Shown in pieces: positions 42,223 to 50,745 of a stretch of DNA of 64,000 nt (the stretch's first letter is position 1; the number at the start of each line of letters is the position of its first letter). The position numbers and the translations under genes were made by a program. The notes below the pieces were generated by a model that was not told where the DNA came from, searched no databases, and saw nothing but the letters and a program-made list of their open reading frames with translations. The stretch is from Bog-756 sp963696495 (GTDB lineage Bacteria; Actinomycetota; Acidimicrobiia; Acidimicrobiales; RAAP-2), in NCBI GenBank assembly GCA_963696495.1, contig CAVOKJ010000002.1, positions 1,612,001 to 1,676,000 on the forward strand, in the 5' to 3' direction.

Positions 42223-43497
42223 ATGCACGACGAGACCATCGCCATCCACGGCGGCTACACGGCCGACGGCACCCGGGCCGTGGCCGTGCCCATCTACCAG
42301 ACGGTCGCCCACGACTTCATCGATGCCGAGCACGCCGGCGCCGTCTTGGACCTCGAGGTGCCGGGATTCCACTACAACCGGCTCAACAACCCGACGAACG
42401 ACGTCCTCGAAAAGCGGATAGCGGCGCTCGAAGGAGGTACGGCGGCACTGGTCGTGTCCTCGGGGATGGCGGCGGTCAGTTACGCCATCCTCACCGTGGC
42501 CCGGGCCGGCTCGAATTTCGTGGTGGCGCCCCAGCTGTACGGGGCGACCTTCACCTACTTTTCCCACGTGCTCCCCACCCTCGGCATCGAGGCGAGGTTC
42601 GCCGTCGACGACCGGGCCGACTCGATCGCCGCCCTGATCGACGAGAACACGTGCGCGGTCTTCTGCGAATCCATCGGCAATCCCGCCGGCAACGTCGTCG
42701 ACCTGGAAGCGGTCGCCGAGGTGGCCCACTCCGCCGGGGTCCCCTTCATCGTGGACAACACCGTCGCCACGCCCCTGATGCTGAAGCCCATCCACCACGG
42801 CGCCGACGTGGTGGTGCACTCACTGACCAAGTTCATCGGTGGCCACGGCACCACTCTCGGGGGTGCGATCGTCGACGGTGGGACCTTCCCGTGGACCGAG
42901 CACGCCGAGCGCTTCCCGACGTTCAACGAGCCCGAGCCGGCCTTCCACGACGTCGTCTTCGCCCGTGACTTCCCCGAGCGACCGTTCACCGTCCGTGCCC
43001 GCTCGGTGCAGCTGCGGAACACCGGGGCCACCCTGTCACCGCTCGCCGCATTCCAGCTGTTGCAGGGACTGGAGACGTTGCCGGTCCGGCTCGATCGCCA
43101 CGAGAGCAACGCCCGTGCGGTCGCCGACTACCTGGCCCGGGACCCCCGGGTCGAGTGGGTGAGTTTCGTCGGCTTCCCCGATCACCCCCACTACCGGCTG
43201 GCCCAGCGCTACCTCGACGGAAGGGTGCCCTCCATCATCACCTTCGGCGCCGCCGGCGGCTACCAGGCCGGGCTGGCCTTCTTCGACTCGCTCCAGCTGT
43301 TCAAGCGCCTCCTCAACCTCGGGGACGCCAAGTCCCTCGCCATCCACCCGGCCTCGACCACCCACCGCCAACTGAGCGAGAAGGAACTGATCGCCGCCGG
43401 GGTCCGGCCGGAGACGATCCGACTCTCGATCGGGCTCGAGCACATCGACGACCTGATCGAGGACATCGACCAGGCGCTGTCGAAGGCGGCCCACTGA
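42223..43497 (+). CDS. O-acyl-homoserine sulfhydrylase (MetY/MetZ-type)
   Basis: The 424-residue Cys/Met-metabolism PLP enzyme has YNRLNNPTNDVLEKRIAALE, VSSGMAAVSYAILTVARAG, FIVDNTVATPLMLKPIHHGA and the PLP lysine in VVVHSLTKFIGGHGTTLGG. HPASTTHRQLSEKE and RLSIGLEHIDDLIEDID mark the C-terminus. It forms homocysteine from O-acylhomoserine and sulfide. The linkage with the metA-like gene gives a short direct-sulfhydrylation route to methionine. ATG 42223 is the start. Confidence 0.9.
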   Translation: MHDETIAIHGGYTADGTRAVAVPIYQTVAHDFIDAEHAGAVLDLEVPGFHYNRLNNPTNDVLEKRIAALEGGTAALVVSSGMAAVSYAILTVARAGSNFVVAPQLYGATFTYFSHVLPTLGIEARFAVDDRADSIAALIDENTCAVFCESIGNPAGNVVDLEAVAEVAHSAGVPFIVDNTVATPLMLKPIHHGADVVVHSLTKFIGGHGTTLGGAIVDGGTFPWTEHAERFPTFNEPEPAFHDVVFARDFPERPFTVRARSVQLRNTGATLSPLAAFQLLQGLETLPVRLDRHESNARAVADYLARDPRVEWVSFVGFPDHPHYRLAQRYLDGRVPSIITFGAAGGYQAGLAFFDSLQLFKRLLNLGDAKSLAIHPASTTHRQLSEKELIAAGVRPETIRLSIGLEHIDDLIEDIDQALSKAAH

Positions 43498-43538
43498 CCG
43501 TCGGCGGTACCGTCGGGGCTGGGCCCCGGCGGATCTGA

Positions 43539-43613
43539 CCCTGGCGGTCGTTTCCCTGTCGGCTGGGTCCCTGGCGGTTGTTCCCCTGGCAGATGGGTCC
43601 TTGGCGGGTGTGT
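43539..43613. repeat. 15-bp tandem repeat (5 copies)
   Basis: Five 15-base units starting at 43539, 43554, 43569, 43584 and 43599 share CCCTGGCGG-like starts (for example CCCTGGCGGTCGTTT). Pairs of units also form a 30-base repeat. The block sits between the metY stop and the FAD protein stop. It contains no convincing gene. Confidence 0.75.
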
Positions 43614-43620
43614 GCCCGGG

Positions 43621-45519
43621 TCAGCCGATCACGCTCTGCACGCACTCCTGGGCATCGAGAACCGCCCGGATGCGGCTGCGGGGGGACGGCAGGTAGTGCG
43701 TGAAGTAGCGGGCCCCCTCGGTCAGCACGCCGAGCAGGGACAGGTTCACCTGGACCTGACCGGAGGTGTCATAGGGATGGAAATGATCCGTGATGGCCAC
43801 ACTCCCCACCGGCGTGCTCCCGTAGCTCATCTGGGTCAGGCGTCCGTTGGCGTAGAGGCGATTGAGCAGCGGCGAGCTGGAGCGGGCCAGCGAGGGAAGA
43901 TCCAGATGGCCCCGGACCACGCCGTTGACGGTCACCGTCGTCTCCTCGTCGAGCTCGGTGGACCGGAGCGTCACCCGCCCGTCGGGGCTCGCCTTCACCT
44001 CGGGATTCGGTCCGAACGGGATGCGCACGACCCCGGCGTCGAGCAGCGCCAGCAGCTGTTGGGAGCGCAGGGGCGGTGGCCCGGCCTCGAGCCGGTTGAT
44101 CCTTCCCCGGATGTTCGTCTGGAAGTCGAGGTAGGACTCGTAGGTGAGCCCACCGAACTCGATGACCGAGCGCAGCTGGTCACGCAGGATGCGAAGGACC
44201 TCGAGAGCCGCCTTGACCGGGCTGCCCCCGATGGCCAGGGCCTCGTCGAGGTCGGACTCGATCACGTCGTAGACCCGTGATTCGTAGTCGTCGCTCGACC
44301 GGAAGTGGTCGCCGGCACCGGCGAACAGATGGCTGGCCGGCTCGAACCGACCGTAGACGGGCTCGTACTGCTCGACGACGGCATCGAAGTCGCCGCTCGC
44401 CCATGCTTCGCTGAGACGACGCCGGACATCGGCCGAGTCGGGCTCGCCCGACTTCAACAGGGCCGCATGGGTGAGATACCGGGCCTGCATCTCGGCGAAG
44501 AGCAGGGGAAGCAGATCGTGGCGGAAGTCCACCTGCCGCCGGACGGTCGACCCCTCCGGGTTGGTCAGGGCGGCGATCCTCTCGGGCGTGCAGACGACCG
44601 GCTTGTACTCGCCGTAGGGATCCACGCCGTGGGCCGACTTGGCACAGTAGGGCACCCCGGATCGCGAGTAGAGGTAGACGATCGGCTCGTTGCCGCTGCG
44701 CACGTAGCGCAGGCGGTCGCCCATCTCCTCGAAGTTCCCCCCGCGCCCGACGGTGAGCGCGGTCAGCAGATCGAATCCGACGAGTCCCATACCGGCGACG
44801 GCCACCGGGGCACCGGCGGGCACCGGCTCGTCGAAGAACTCGACCGGGTAGGGGCGCAGATAGCGTACGTCCGAACCACCACCGGTGGACTCGTCGTTCC
44901 AGGTGTGGCCGGAGGTGAGCACCACGTGGTTCACGCACAGGGTCCGTCCGTTGTCGAGCACGACCGACTCCCGACCACCACCGCCGGGCATGATGTCCAC
45001 CGCCGCCGCGTAGTGCCGCACGACTTCGAGGTTCTTCGGCGCGTGGAGCATGAGGGTTTCGTAGAACCACACCAGGTACTCGCCCATGAGGCGCCTGGGC
45101 AGGTAGTCGGTGGGGAGGATCGGCGTGCCGGTGGCACTGATCCGGCATTCGTGTCCCGACCACCGATAGCCGCTCTCGACGGCCCATTCGTAGAGACCGA
45201 CGGCATAGGGAGGGTCCTCGTCGCCGTCCGGTGACGCGTAGAGGGACAGTTGACCACACGGATTGTTGAGGACCAGATAGTCGGGTTGCTCCTTGGCGTA
45301 GACGCCGCCACCCATCTGTCCGGGCTCGATCACGTGGACGCGGACGAACGCATCGGTGCGGCGGGCCTGTGCCACCGTGCGCTCGAGGACGCAGAGCCCC
45401 CACGAGCCGAAGCCCACGATGGCGAACTCGATGAGCCGGCCGTCGCCACCCGCACCCGGGGCCTCATCCGGACGCGCGCCACCCGATGGTGCTTCTGTTG
45501 ACCGACGCGACAGCTCCAT
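43621..45519 (-). CDS. FAD/NAD(P)-binding protein (NAD_binding_9-type monooxygenase-like)
   Basis: The 632-residue protein has an N-terminal dinucleotide motif IVGFGSWGLCVLERTVAQAR (GxGxxG variant) and HVIEPGQMGGGVYAKEQPDY with LVLNNPCGQLSL. A second nucleotide motif VAVAGMGLVGFDLLTALT lies near residue 240. The rest is a large C-terminal region with RSGNEPIVYLYSRSGVPYCA. It resembles FAD-NAD(P)-binding proteins often found in biosynthetic loci and related to flavin N-monooxygenases. ATG 45519 is clear. It is divergent from the AKR/amidohydrolase/adenylation operon, sharing a 190-base AT-richer control region, so a common pathway is likely. Confidence 0.75.
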   Translation of the reverse strand: MELSRRSTEAPSGGARPDEAPGAGGDGRLIEFAIVGFGSWGLCVLERTVAQARRTDAFVRVHVIEPGQMGGGVYAKEQPDYLVLNNPCGQLSLYASPDGDEDPPYAVGLYEWAVESGYRWSGHECRISATGTPILPTDYLPRRLMGEYLVWFYETLMLHAPKNLEVVRHYAAAVDIMPGGGGRESVVLDNGRTLCVNHVVLTSGHTWNDESTGGGSDVRYLRPYPVEFFDEPVPAGAPVAVAGMGLVGFDLLTALTVGRGGNFEEMGDRLRYVRSGNEPIVYLYSRSGVPYCAKSAHGVDPYGEYKPVVCTPERIAALTNPEGSTVRRQVDFRHDLLPLLFAEMQARYLTHAALLKSGEPDSADVRRRLSEAWASGDFDAVVEQYEPVYGRFEPASHLFAGAGDHFRSSDDYESRVYDVIESDLDEALAIGGSPVKAALEVLRILRDQLRSVIEFGGLTYESYLDFQTNIRGRINRLEAGPPPLRSQQLLALLDAGVVRIPFGPNPEVKASPDGRVTLRSTELDEETTVTVNGVVRGHLDLPSLARSSSPLLNRLYANGRLTQMSYGSTPVGSVAITDHFHPYDTSGQVQVNLSLLGVLTEGARYFTHYLPSPRSRIRAVLDAQECVQSVIG

Positions 45520-45630
45520 GTTTACTGCAGCCCCTTCTTCACCATTGCAGCAAAATCAATGCGGCTCTATCGATGGTATGTCCGCGAATTGCACTTGCAC
45601 AAGGCCCTGTCGAAATGTCAATTCGGTCGG

Positions 45631-45636
45631 TAGAAT
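45631..45636 (+). promoter_or_regulatory. Candidate -10 in the AT-rich divergent control region
   Basis: TAGAAT lies 73 bases upstream of GTG 45709. The 45520-45708 region is distinctly richer in A+T than its neighbours and must carry both divergent promoters. No clear -35 fits this -10. Confidence 0.3.
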
Positions 45637-45708
45637 GGGCAGTCTTCGGGACAGGGATTCGCCGTTGCTCTAGCCGCAGCAGCCGCGACTGACAGAAATG
45701 AGACGAGG

Positions 45709-46581
45709 GTGGGCGCCTCCGGCACGCTTCAATTGGGGAGTCTGGTCGTGCATCGGCTCGGCTACGGGACCATGCAACTGACCGGTCCCGGTGTGTGGGG
45801 TCCCCCCGCAGACGGCGACGGCGCCGTGCGGGCGATCCGCCGGGCGGTCGGGCTGGGCGTCGACCTGATCGACACCGCCGATTCCTACGGGCCCGAGGTG
45901 GCCGAGGAGTTGGTCCGCCAGGCGCTCCATCCGTACCCGGCCGGGGTCACCGTCGCCACCAAGGCGGGACTCACCCGGGCGGGACCCGACCAGTGGGAGC
46001 CGTGCGGTCGGCCGGACTACCTGAAGCGCCAGTGCGAGGGGAGCCTCCGTCGACTCGGTGTCGACCGCATCGACCTGTTCCAGCTGCACCGGGTCGATCC
46101 CGAGGTTCCCGCCGACGAGCAGTTCGGTGCACTCCGGGAGCTCCGCGATGCCGGGATGGTGACCGAGGTCGGGCTGTCCGAGGTGACCGTCGACCAGATC
46201 GAGCAGGCCCGGCGGGTCGTTCCCGTCGTCAGCGTGCAGAACCAGTACAACCTCGCCATGCGCGGGGCCGAAGACGTCCTCGAACACTGCGAACGGCACG
46301 GGATCGGATTCATCCCGTGGTTCCCGCTGGCCAGCGGGAAGCTCTGCCGCGACGGCGGGCCGGTCGACACCATCGCCCGGGAGCTCGGGGCGACCGTGGC
46401 CCAGGTGTGCCTGGCCTGGCTGCTCCGTCGATCCCCGGTGATGCTGCCCATCCCCGGCACGATGTCGATCGACCATCTGGACGAGAACTGTGCGGCGAGC
46501 GAGATCCAGCTGTCCGACGCCCACTACGAGGAATTGAGCCAAGCCCGCAAGCCGTTGCGCCGGTGGGCGCTGGCCGGCTGA
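45709..46581 (+). CDS. Aldo/keto reductase
   Basis: The 290-residue TIM-barrel oxidoreductase has the tetrad: Asp and Tyr in VDLIDTADSYGPEVAEELV, Lys in VTVATKAGLTR and His in DLFQLHRVDPE. The NADPH-binding end LPIPGTMSIDHLDENCAAS is also present. It reduces a carbonyl, or oxidises an alcohol, with NADP(H). GTG 45709 is used; the AGACGAGG before it is very close, so the true start or translation mode is uncertain. It heads a plus-strand operon with the amidohydrolase (17-base gap) and the adenylation enzyme. Confidence 0.85.
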   Translation: MGASGTLQLGSLVVHRLGYGTMQLTGPGVWGPPADGDGAVRAIRRAVGLGVDLIDTADSYGPEVAEELVRQALHPYPAGVTVATKAGLTRAGPDQWEPCGRPDYLKRQCEGSLRRLGVDRIDLFQLHRVDPEVPADEQFGALRELRDAGMVTEVGLSEVTVDQIEQARRVVPVVSVQNQYNLAMRGAEDVLEHCERHGIGFIPWFPLASGKLCRDGGPVDTIARELGATVAQVCLAWLLRRSPVMLPIPGTMSIDHLDENCAASEIQLSDAHYEELSQARKPLRRWALAG

Positions 46582-46598
46582 GTGGGGGGATCGAGCAG

Positions 46599-48365
46599 AT
46601 GAGCGCCGATCTGGTGATTCGAAACGGGACGCTCGCCGACGGGACCGGTGGGCCGCTCCGCCGCGCCGACGTCGCCATCACCGGCGACCGGATCACCGAG
46701 GTGGGTGGCGCCATCGCCAAGGGCAGGCGTGAGCTCGACGCCGACGGCCTGTTGGTGACCCCTGGATTCGTCGATCCCCACACCCACTACGACGGCCAGG
46801 CCACCTGGGACCCACTGCTGGCACCTTCCTCGCACCACGGGGTCACGACGGTGGCGATGGGCAACTGCGGCGTGGGATTCGCCCCGGTCGCACCCGACCA
46901 CCATGACTGGCTCATCGCCACGATGGAAGGCGTGGAGGACATCCCCGGCACGGCACTCCACGAGGGGTTGCAGTGGGACTGGGAGTCCTTCCCCGAGTAC
47001 CTCGACGCGCTCGAGGGACAGCCGCGGACCATCGACGTCGCCACCCACGTCCCCCACGCCGCACTGCGCGCCTTCGTGATGGGCGAGCGGGGGGGCGACC
47101 CGGCCGAGCATCCCGACGACGATGAGCTCGAGACCATGGCGAAGCTCCTGCACCAGGGACTGGATGCCGGCGCCCTGGGGGTGACCACGTCGCGCACCGA
47201 GCGGCACCGCACCAGCGCCGGCGAGAGCCTCGGGACCCTCCGGGCCCGGGAGCCGGAGCTGATGACCCTGGCCACCACTCTCCGGGCCAGCGGGAGGGGC
47301 GTCTTCCAATTCCTCAGTGACAGCTACCGCACGACGGACGACGCGTTCGCCCGGGCCGAGTTCGCACTGGTCGACGCCTTCGCCCGGGCGAGCGGACGGC
47401 CCGTCAGCTACACGGTGCAACAGGACGTCGCCGCACCGGAGCGGTGGCGGGACCTGATGGACCTGGCCGTCACCCTCCGGGCGGACGGTCTCGACGTGAA
47501 GGCCCAGGTCGCCCCCCGCCCGATCGGCGTGCTGCTCGGACTGGAGGCTTCGGCCAACGTGTTCACCCCGTCGCGTGCCTACGCCAGGATCGCCGGTCTG
47601 CCGCTGGCCGAGCGGGTGGCGGCGCTGGGCGACCCCGAGCGACGGAAGAAGATCCTCGAGGGCCACGCCCACCTGACCTCGGGCCCGGACGCCTTCGAGG
47701 GCTACGCGTTCTTCGGCCGCTTCGACGACATGTACCTCCTCGACGACCCGGTCGACTACAACTTCGACAGCACGCAGTCACTCGGCGCCGTGGCCCGGCG
47801 CACCGGTGTCGACCCCCGTGAGCTCGCCTACGATGCACAGCTCCGGCGTGGCGGGCGCCAGCTCATCTACACCCCGATGTTCAACTTCGCCCACCGAAAC
47901 CTCGACGCCGTCCGCGAGATGATCACCTCACCGGTCGCCATGTTCGGGCTCTCCGACGCCGGCGCCCACTGCGGGCAGATCTGCGACGGGAGCATGACCA
48001 CGACGTACCTGTCCATGTGGGCCCGCGACTTCGGGGACGGGTACGGGCTGCCCCTCGCATCCGTGGTGCACCAGCTGACCCGGCGACCGGCCGCGCACTT
48101 CGGCTGGCTCGACCGGGGTGTGGTGGCGCCGGGGCTGCTGGCCGACCTCAATGTGATCGACCTCGAGCACCTGGAGTGTGCGCCCCCGGAGATCACCGCC
48201 GATCTGCCCGCCGGCGGTCGCCGCCTCCTCCAGGCCGCCCGGGGCTACCGGTGGACGGTGAAACGGGGGGCGGTGACCTTCGAGGACGGCGTCCCCACCG
48301 GTGCCCGACCGGGGCGGCTCGTCCGGGGCGAGCAGCCGGGCCCGACGGAAGGATCCCGGCGATGA
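46599..48365 (+). CDS. N-acyl-D-amino-acid deacylase family amidohydrolase
   Basis: The 588-residue amidohydrolase-superfamily protein has the metal motif GFVDPHTHYDGQATWDP (HxH), VTTVAMGNCGVGFAPV, a middle region with GHAHLTSGPDA and the C-terminal Asp in MFGLSDAGAHCGQ, then ADLNVIDL. This order fits the D-aminoacylase/N-acyl-D-glutamate deacylase branch. It would hydrolyse an N-acyl amino acid or a related cyclic amide. ATG 46599 is preceded by GGGGGGA. Its stop overlaps the adenylation gene start (ATGA), so the two act in one pathway. Confidence 0.82.
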   Translation: MSADLVIRNGTLADGTGGPLRRADVAITGDRITEVGGAIAKGRRELDADGLLVTPGFVDPHTHYDGQATWDPLLAPSSHHGVTTVAMGNCGVGFAPVAPDHHDWLIATMEGVEDIPGTALHEGLQWDWESFPEYLDALEGQPRTIDVATHVPHAALRAFVMGERGGDPAEHPDDDELETMAKLLHQGLDAGALGVTTSRTERHRTSAGESLGTLRAREPELMTLATTLRASGRGVFQFLSDSYRTTDDAFARAEFALVDAFARASGRPVSYTVQQDVAAPERWRDLMDLAVTLRADGLDVKAQVAPRPIGVLLGLEASANVFTPSRAYARIAGLPLAERVAALGDPERRKKILEGHAHLTSGPDAFEGYAFFGRFDDMYLLDDPVDYNFDSTQSLGAVARRTGVDPRELAYDAQLRRGGRQLIYTPMFNFAHRNLDAVREMITSPVAMFGLSDAGAHCGQICDGSMTTTYLSMWARDFGDGYGLPLASVVHQLTRRPAAHFGWLDRGVVAPGLLADLNVIDLEHLECAPPEITADLPAGGRRLLQAARGYRWTVKRGAVTFEDGVPTGARPGRLVRGEQPGPTEGSRR

Positions 48366-49909
48366 GCCCGAGCGACGTCCTCTCGGCCATCGTCGAGTGG
48401 GCCGGCCATGAGCCGACGGCCCCCGCCGTCCAGGACCTGGACCGGGCCCTGACCTACGGCGAACTGGTCGACGAAGTGGCCCGCCTGGCGGGCGGGCTGG
48501 CCGCCCGGGGGGTCGAGGAGGGCGACCGGGTGGCGCTCCACCTGCCCAACTCGGTCGACTTCGTCGTCACCGCCCTCGCCAGCCTGTGGGTCGGCGCCAT
48601 CTTCGTGCCGCTCGCCGTCACCGATCCACCGGCGCGGGTGGCCGCCATCGTGGCCGACTGCACCCCGAAGGTGGTGGTGACCGGTGACGAGGTCGAGCCC
48701 GGCGATCACGCCGCTCCCGGAGGCACCCCATGGGTGACGCTCCCCGACCTCCTGGGGCCGGGGACGGAGCCGGCCGCCCCCCTCACGCCCGACCCGGCAC
48801 GGGTCGCCTATGCCATCTACACCTCGGGCACGACGGGCCGGCCGAAGGGGGTCCTGATCGGCAACGGGGCGTTCGCCGCCGCCGTCAGCTCGTCGGCGAC
48901 GATCCTCGGGCTCGATCACTCGACGCGGGCGCTGTGTGTGTCGCCCTTCTACTTCGACGGCTCGTTCGGCACCCTCTTCCCGACCCTGTTCGTCGGCGGC
49001 GCCCTGGTGATCCGGCCCCGCGAGTCGCTGCTCTTCCCGCGCACCTTCTTCCGGGCCGTGCAGCGGGAGGCCATCACCTACACCGGGTTCTCACCCAGTT
49101 ACCTGAGGCTGCTGCTCGCCAGCCCCGAGATCGACAAGTTGAGGGGGAGCACGCTCGAGATCGTGGCCCTGGGCGGGGAGGCGAGCTCCCCCGCCGAGGT
49201 CAGGGCCCTCTGGGAGGCGGCGCCGGGCGTCCGGGTCTTCAACCGCTACGGGCCGACCGAGACCACGATCGCCGTCACCCACGTCGAGCTCACTCCCGAG
49301 CTGCTGGCCGACGGCACCGTTCCCATCGGGTGCCCCCATCCCGGAGTCTCCTTCCACCTGCTCGACGAAGACGGCCGACCCGTCGACGGAACGGACCGGG
49401 TGGGCGAGCTGTACATCGGGGGCTCCCAGCTGATGAGCTGTTACTGGGGTGCCCCCGGCCTCACCACCGACGTGATGAGGACCGACGTGGTGCCGCAGAC
49501 CACCGTCTACCGGACCGGTGACCTGGTCTACGTGGACCACCGGGGCAACTACCACTACGTCGACCGCGCCGACCGGGTGATCAAGCGACTCGGCGTGCGC
49601 ATCTCCCTGCTCGAAGTGGCGGACGCCATGCGGAGCCTGCCCGGAGTGTCCACCGCCGCCTGCGTGGTCTTCCACAACGAGGGAGAGGTCGGCATCGCCG
49701 CCTTCGTCGTCACCGACGGGTCGGTGCCCGCGCTCGATCTGCGCACCGGGGCGAGGGAACAGCTGCCCGACACCATGCTCCCCGATCGGATCGAGTTGGT
49801 CGACGAGCTCCCCATGACCCGGTCGAGCAAGCTCGACGAGCGTCGGCTCCTGGCCGAGGCCGGTCTGCTCGAGCCCGACAGCGACGCCCCGCGGAGCGCC
49901 ATCGCCTGA
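48362..49909 (+). CDS. Stand-alone NRPS-type amino acid adenylation enzyme
   Basis: The 515-residue ANL-superfamily protein has A3 YTSGTTGRPKG (153-163), A4 FYFDGSF (197-202, FDxS form with the Asp that binds an alpha-amino group), A5 NRYGPTE (294-300), A7 YRTGDLVY, A8 VDRADRVIKRLGVRI and A10 MTRSSKLDERRL with catalytic Lys near 490. The FDxS motif suggests an alpha-amino acid substrate rather than a fatty acid. No carrier domain is attached and none is nearby, so it may load a distant carrier protein or form an amide or thioester directly. ATG 48362 is coupled to the amidohydrolase. Confidence 0.82.
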   Translation: MSPSDVLSAIVEWAGHEPTAPAVQDLDRALTYGELVDEVARLAGGLAARGVEEGDRVALHLPNSVDFVVTALASLWVGAIFVPLAVTDPPARVAAIVADCTPKVVVTGDEVEPGDHAAPGGTPWVTLPDLLGPGTEPAAPLTPDPARVAYAIYTSGTTGRPKGVLIGNGAFAAAVSSSATILGLDHSTRALCVSPFYFDGSFGTLFPTLFVGGALVIRPRESLLFPRTFFRAVQREAITYTGFSPSYLRLLLASPEIDKLRGSTLEIVALGGEASSPAEVRALWEAAPGVRVFNRYGPTETTIAVTHVELTPELLADGTVPIGCPHPGVSFHLLDEDGRPVDGTDRVGELYIGGSQLMSCYWGAPGLTTDVMRTDVVPQTTVYRTGDLVYVDHRGNYHYVDRADRVIKRLGVRISLLEVADAMRSLPGVSTAACVVFHNEGEVGIAAFVVTDGSVPALDLRTGAREQLPDTMLPDRIELVDELPMTRSSKLDERRLLAEAGLLEPDSDAPRSAIA

Positions 49910-49926
49910 CCGGGTCCGGTGCCCTC

Positions 49927-50682
49927 CTAGGCCGCGCCGAGCACCCAGCGGGGCCGTGACCAGAGCTGCAGGTACTCCACCACGGTGAACCCGAGCTGTC
50001 GGTACAGCCGCTCCGCCGCCACCGAGGAATGGAGCAGTGACCCGGTCGCCCCCTCCTCGAACTGGTGGTCGAACACGGCCTCCAACAACCGCCGCCCGTA
50101 GCCCCGACCCTGGCAGTCCGACCGGGTCGCCATGGACCAGATCACCACCAGCCCGTCCTGCCTGACCGTGGTCACGCAGGACACCAGGTCACCGTCGGCA
50201 CGGACGCCCCACACGGACTGGTCACCCTCGCGCACGGCCCGGTCGGGGATGGCGACGGCGGCCGAGGCATCGTCGATGCCGTAGGTGTCCGCCAGCAGCC
50301 GGCGAGCGGCAGGAAGCTCGTCGACGGCGAGGGGGCCGGCCCCGGTGGTCGAGCGGCCGGAGATGTCGGGCCTCCCCACCACCATCAGCGGCAGTGCCCC
50401 GACGGAGACCCATCCCTGGGCGACGAGGCTCTGGGCGGTGGCCAGGCCGGGTCCGGCGAGCATGATGATGGCCGGCTTCTTCAGACCGAGCGCCGGTTCG
50501 AGGCACCTCCCGGTGAGCACCTCGGCGTCGGCCGAATGACAGCAGGCCAGGTTGTAGTCGACGCACCGCTGCCCGCTGAAGGCGACCCACCAGTCGTCGC
50601 CGACCTCGAGTTCGCCCGGCTGCGCCCAGATCCGGGCGGCCCTCCCGAGGACTCGCCACAGGTCATCAGGGGTCTCGGGCAC
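49927..50682 (-). CDS. GNAT-family N-acetyltransferase
   Basis: The 251-residue protein has the GNAT core in its C-terminal half: VIWSMATRSDCQGRGYGRRL contains the acetyl-CoA motif (Q/RxxGxG/A), followed by AVFDHQFEEGATGSLL and YRQLGFTVVEYLQLW. The N-terminal half is a degenerate GNAT-like domain, so it is a tandem type. GTG 50682 is eight bases from TATAGT, suggesting a leaderless transcript. It converges on the adenylation gene and might belong to the same locus, but that is not established. Confidence 0.78.
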   Translation of the reverse strand: MPETPDDLWRVLGRAARIWAQPGELEVGDDWWVAFSGQRCVDYNLACCHSADAEVLTGRCLEPALGLKKPAIIMLAGPGLATAQSLVAQGWVSVGALPLMVVGRPDISGRSTTGAGPLAVDELPAARRLLADTYGIDDASAAVAIPDRAVREGDQSVWGVRADGDLVSCVTTVRQDGLVVIWSMATRSDCQGRGYGRRLLEAVFDHQFEEGATGSLLHSSVAAERLYRQLGFTVVEYLQLWSRPRWVLGAA

Positions 50683-50690
50683 CGACGAGC

Positions 50691-50696
50691 ACTATA
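50691..50696 (-). promoter_or_regulatory. -10 element of the GNAT gene
   Basis: On the minus strand TATAGT (five of six to consensus) is followed by eight bases and GTG 50682. No clear -35 is found. Confidence 0.45.
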
Positions 50697-50745
50697 GCCA
50701 TGCCCGACCGGGCCGATCCCGCCCTGCTGATGCCGCAGCCTGCGG

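Noticed and set aside
45795..46598. N-terminal extension of the amidohydrolase frame (856 codons in total)
   Set aside because: The extension is an out-of-frame shadow of the aldo/keto reductase. The amidohydrolase has its own ATG with a ribosome-binding site at 46599.
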